Assembly: GCA_030039655.1 (NCBI GenBank)
Contig: JASHVC010000481.1
Coordinates: 1-5,655, forward strand
Source: Xanthobacteraceae bacterium
Lineage (GTDB): Bacteria > Pseudomonadota > Alphaproteobacteria > Rhizobiales > Xanthobacteraceae
Direction of reading: 5' to 3'
DNA length: 5,655 nucleotides
Shown here: positions 5,577-5,655 of the stretch, piece by piece
Position numbering within the stretch: position 1 is the stretch's first letter
Layout of the letters: each line of letters opens with the position of its first letter
Program-made: the position numbers and the translations under genes
The notes under the pieces: generated by a model
Databases searched by the model: none
The model's input: only the letters and a program-made list of their open reading frames with translations
Told to the model about the DNA's origin: nothing

Positions 5577-5655
5577 TTACTCCGCCGCTTCAACCTGCGC
5601 CGGACGCCGCGCTTGCAGACCGGTGAGATCGGGCAACACCAAAAGCACGAATTCC
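5577..5655 (-). CDS. C-terminal end of an unidentified protein (partial, runs off the window)
   Basis: The minus-strand frame is open from the window edge to a TAA at 5577-5579 and encodes 25 residues ending LQARRPAQVEAAE. Codon third positions are mostly G or C, as in the neighbouring genes, and the stop is followed after 23 bp by the start of the small membrane protein, a typical operon spacing. The fragment is too short to name a family, and an open frame of this size could be chance. Confidence 0.45.
   Translation of the reverse strand, partial: EFVLLVLPDLTGLQARRPAQVEAAE

Overview
The window is GC-rich chromosomal DNA with the look of a free-living alphaproteobacterium of the order Hyphomicrobiales (Rhizobiales), probably in the Bradyrhizobium/Xanthobacteraceae neighbourhood. 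This placement is an inference from four things: an LdtR-type MarR regulator, a Tat-exported YcbB-like L,D-transpeptidase with a rhizobial-style active site, a Bug-family solute-binding protein, and strong G/C preference at third codon positions. I see no mobile element, phage gene, CRISPR array or rRNA.

Left part (about 160-2960), a cell-envelope locus. A Tat-signal L,D-transpeptidase runs leftward (198-1502) and ends at a hairpin. It is divergent, across a 235-bp promoter region, from a 202-residue membrane protein of unknown function (1738-2346, +). That gene converges on ldtR (2431-2943, -), and two hairpins lie between the two stop codons. In this order LdtR is the known type of regulator for L,D-transpeptidase genes, so the three genes plausibly form one peptidoglycan cross-linking/osmotic-stress unit. 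The middle gene is the unknown part.

Middle part (2944-4354). An AT-rich spacer upstream of ldtR is followed by an orphan periplasmic binding protein of the tripartite tricarboxylate transporter family (3147-4118, -). No membrane subunits of that transporter are in the window. The next 236-bp spacer carries a tRNA-type promoter facing right.

Right part (4281-5655). tRNA-Tyr (GTA, CCA encoded) is followed after 23 bp by rlmB, the 23S rRNA Gm2251 2'-O-methyltransferase. The two look like one translation-related transcription unit. A small two-helix membrane protein (5284-5553, -) ends 4 bp from the rlmB stop. It sits 23 bp downstream of the C-terminal end of another leftward reading frame that runs off the window.

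Overall this is a mostly ordinary core/near-core region. The points most worth a second look are the membrane protein between the transpeptidase and LdtR, the Ser-for-His variant of the transpeptidase signature, and the possible operators upstream of ldtR and of the binding protein. I did not find evidence for a clearly new system.
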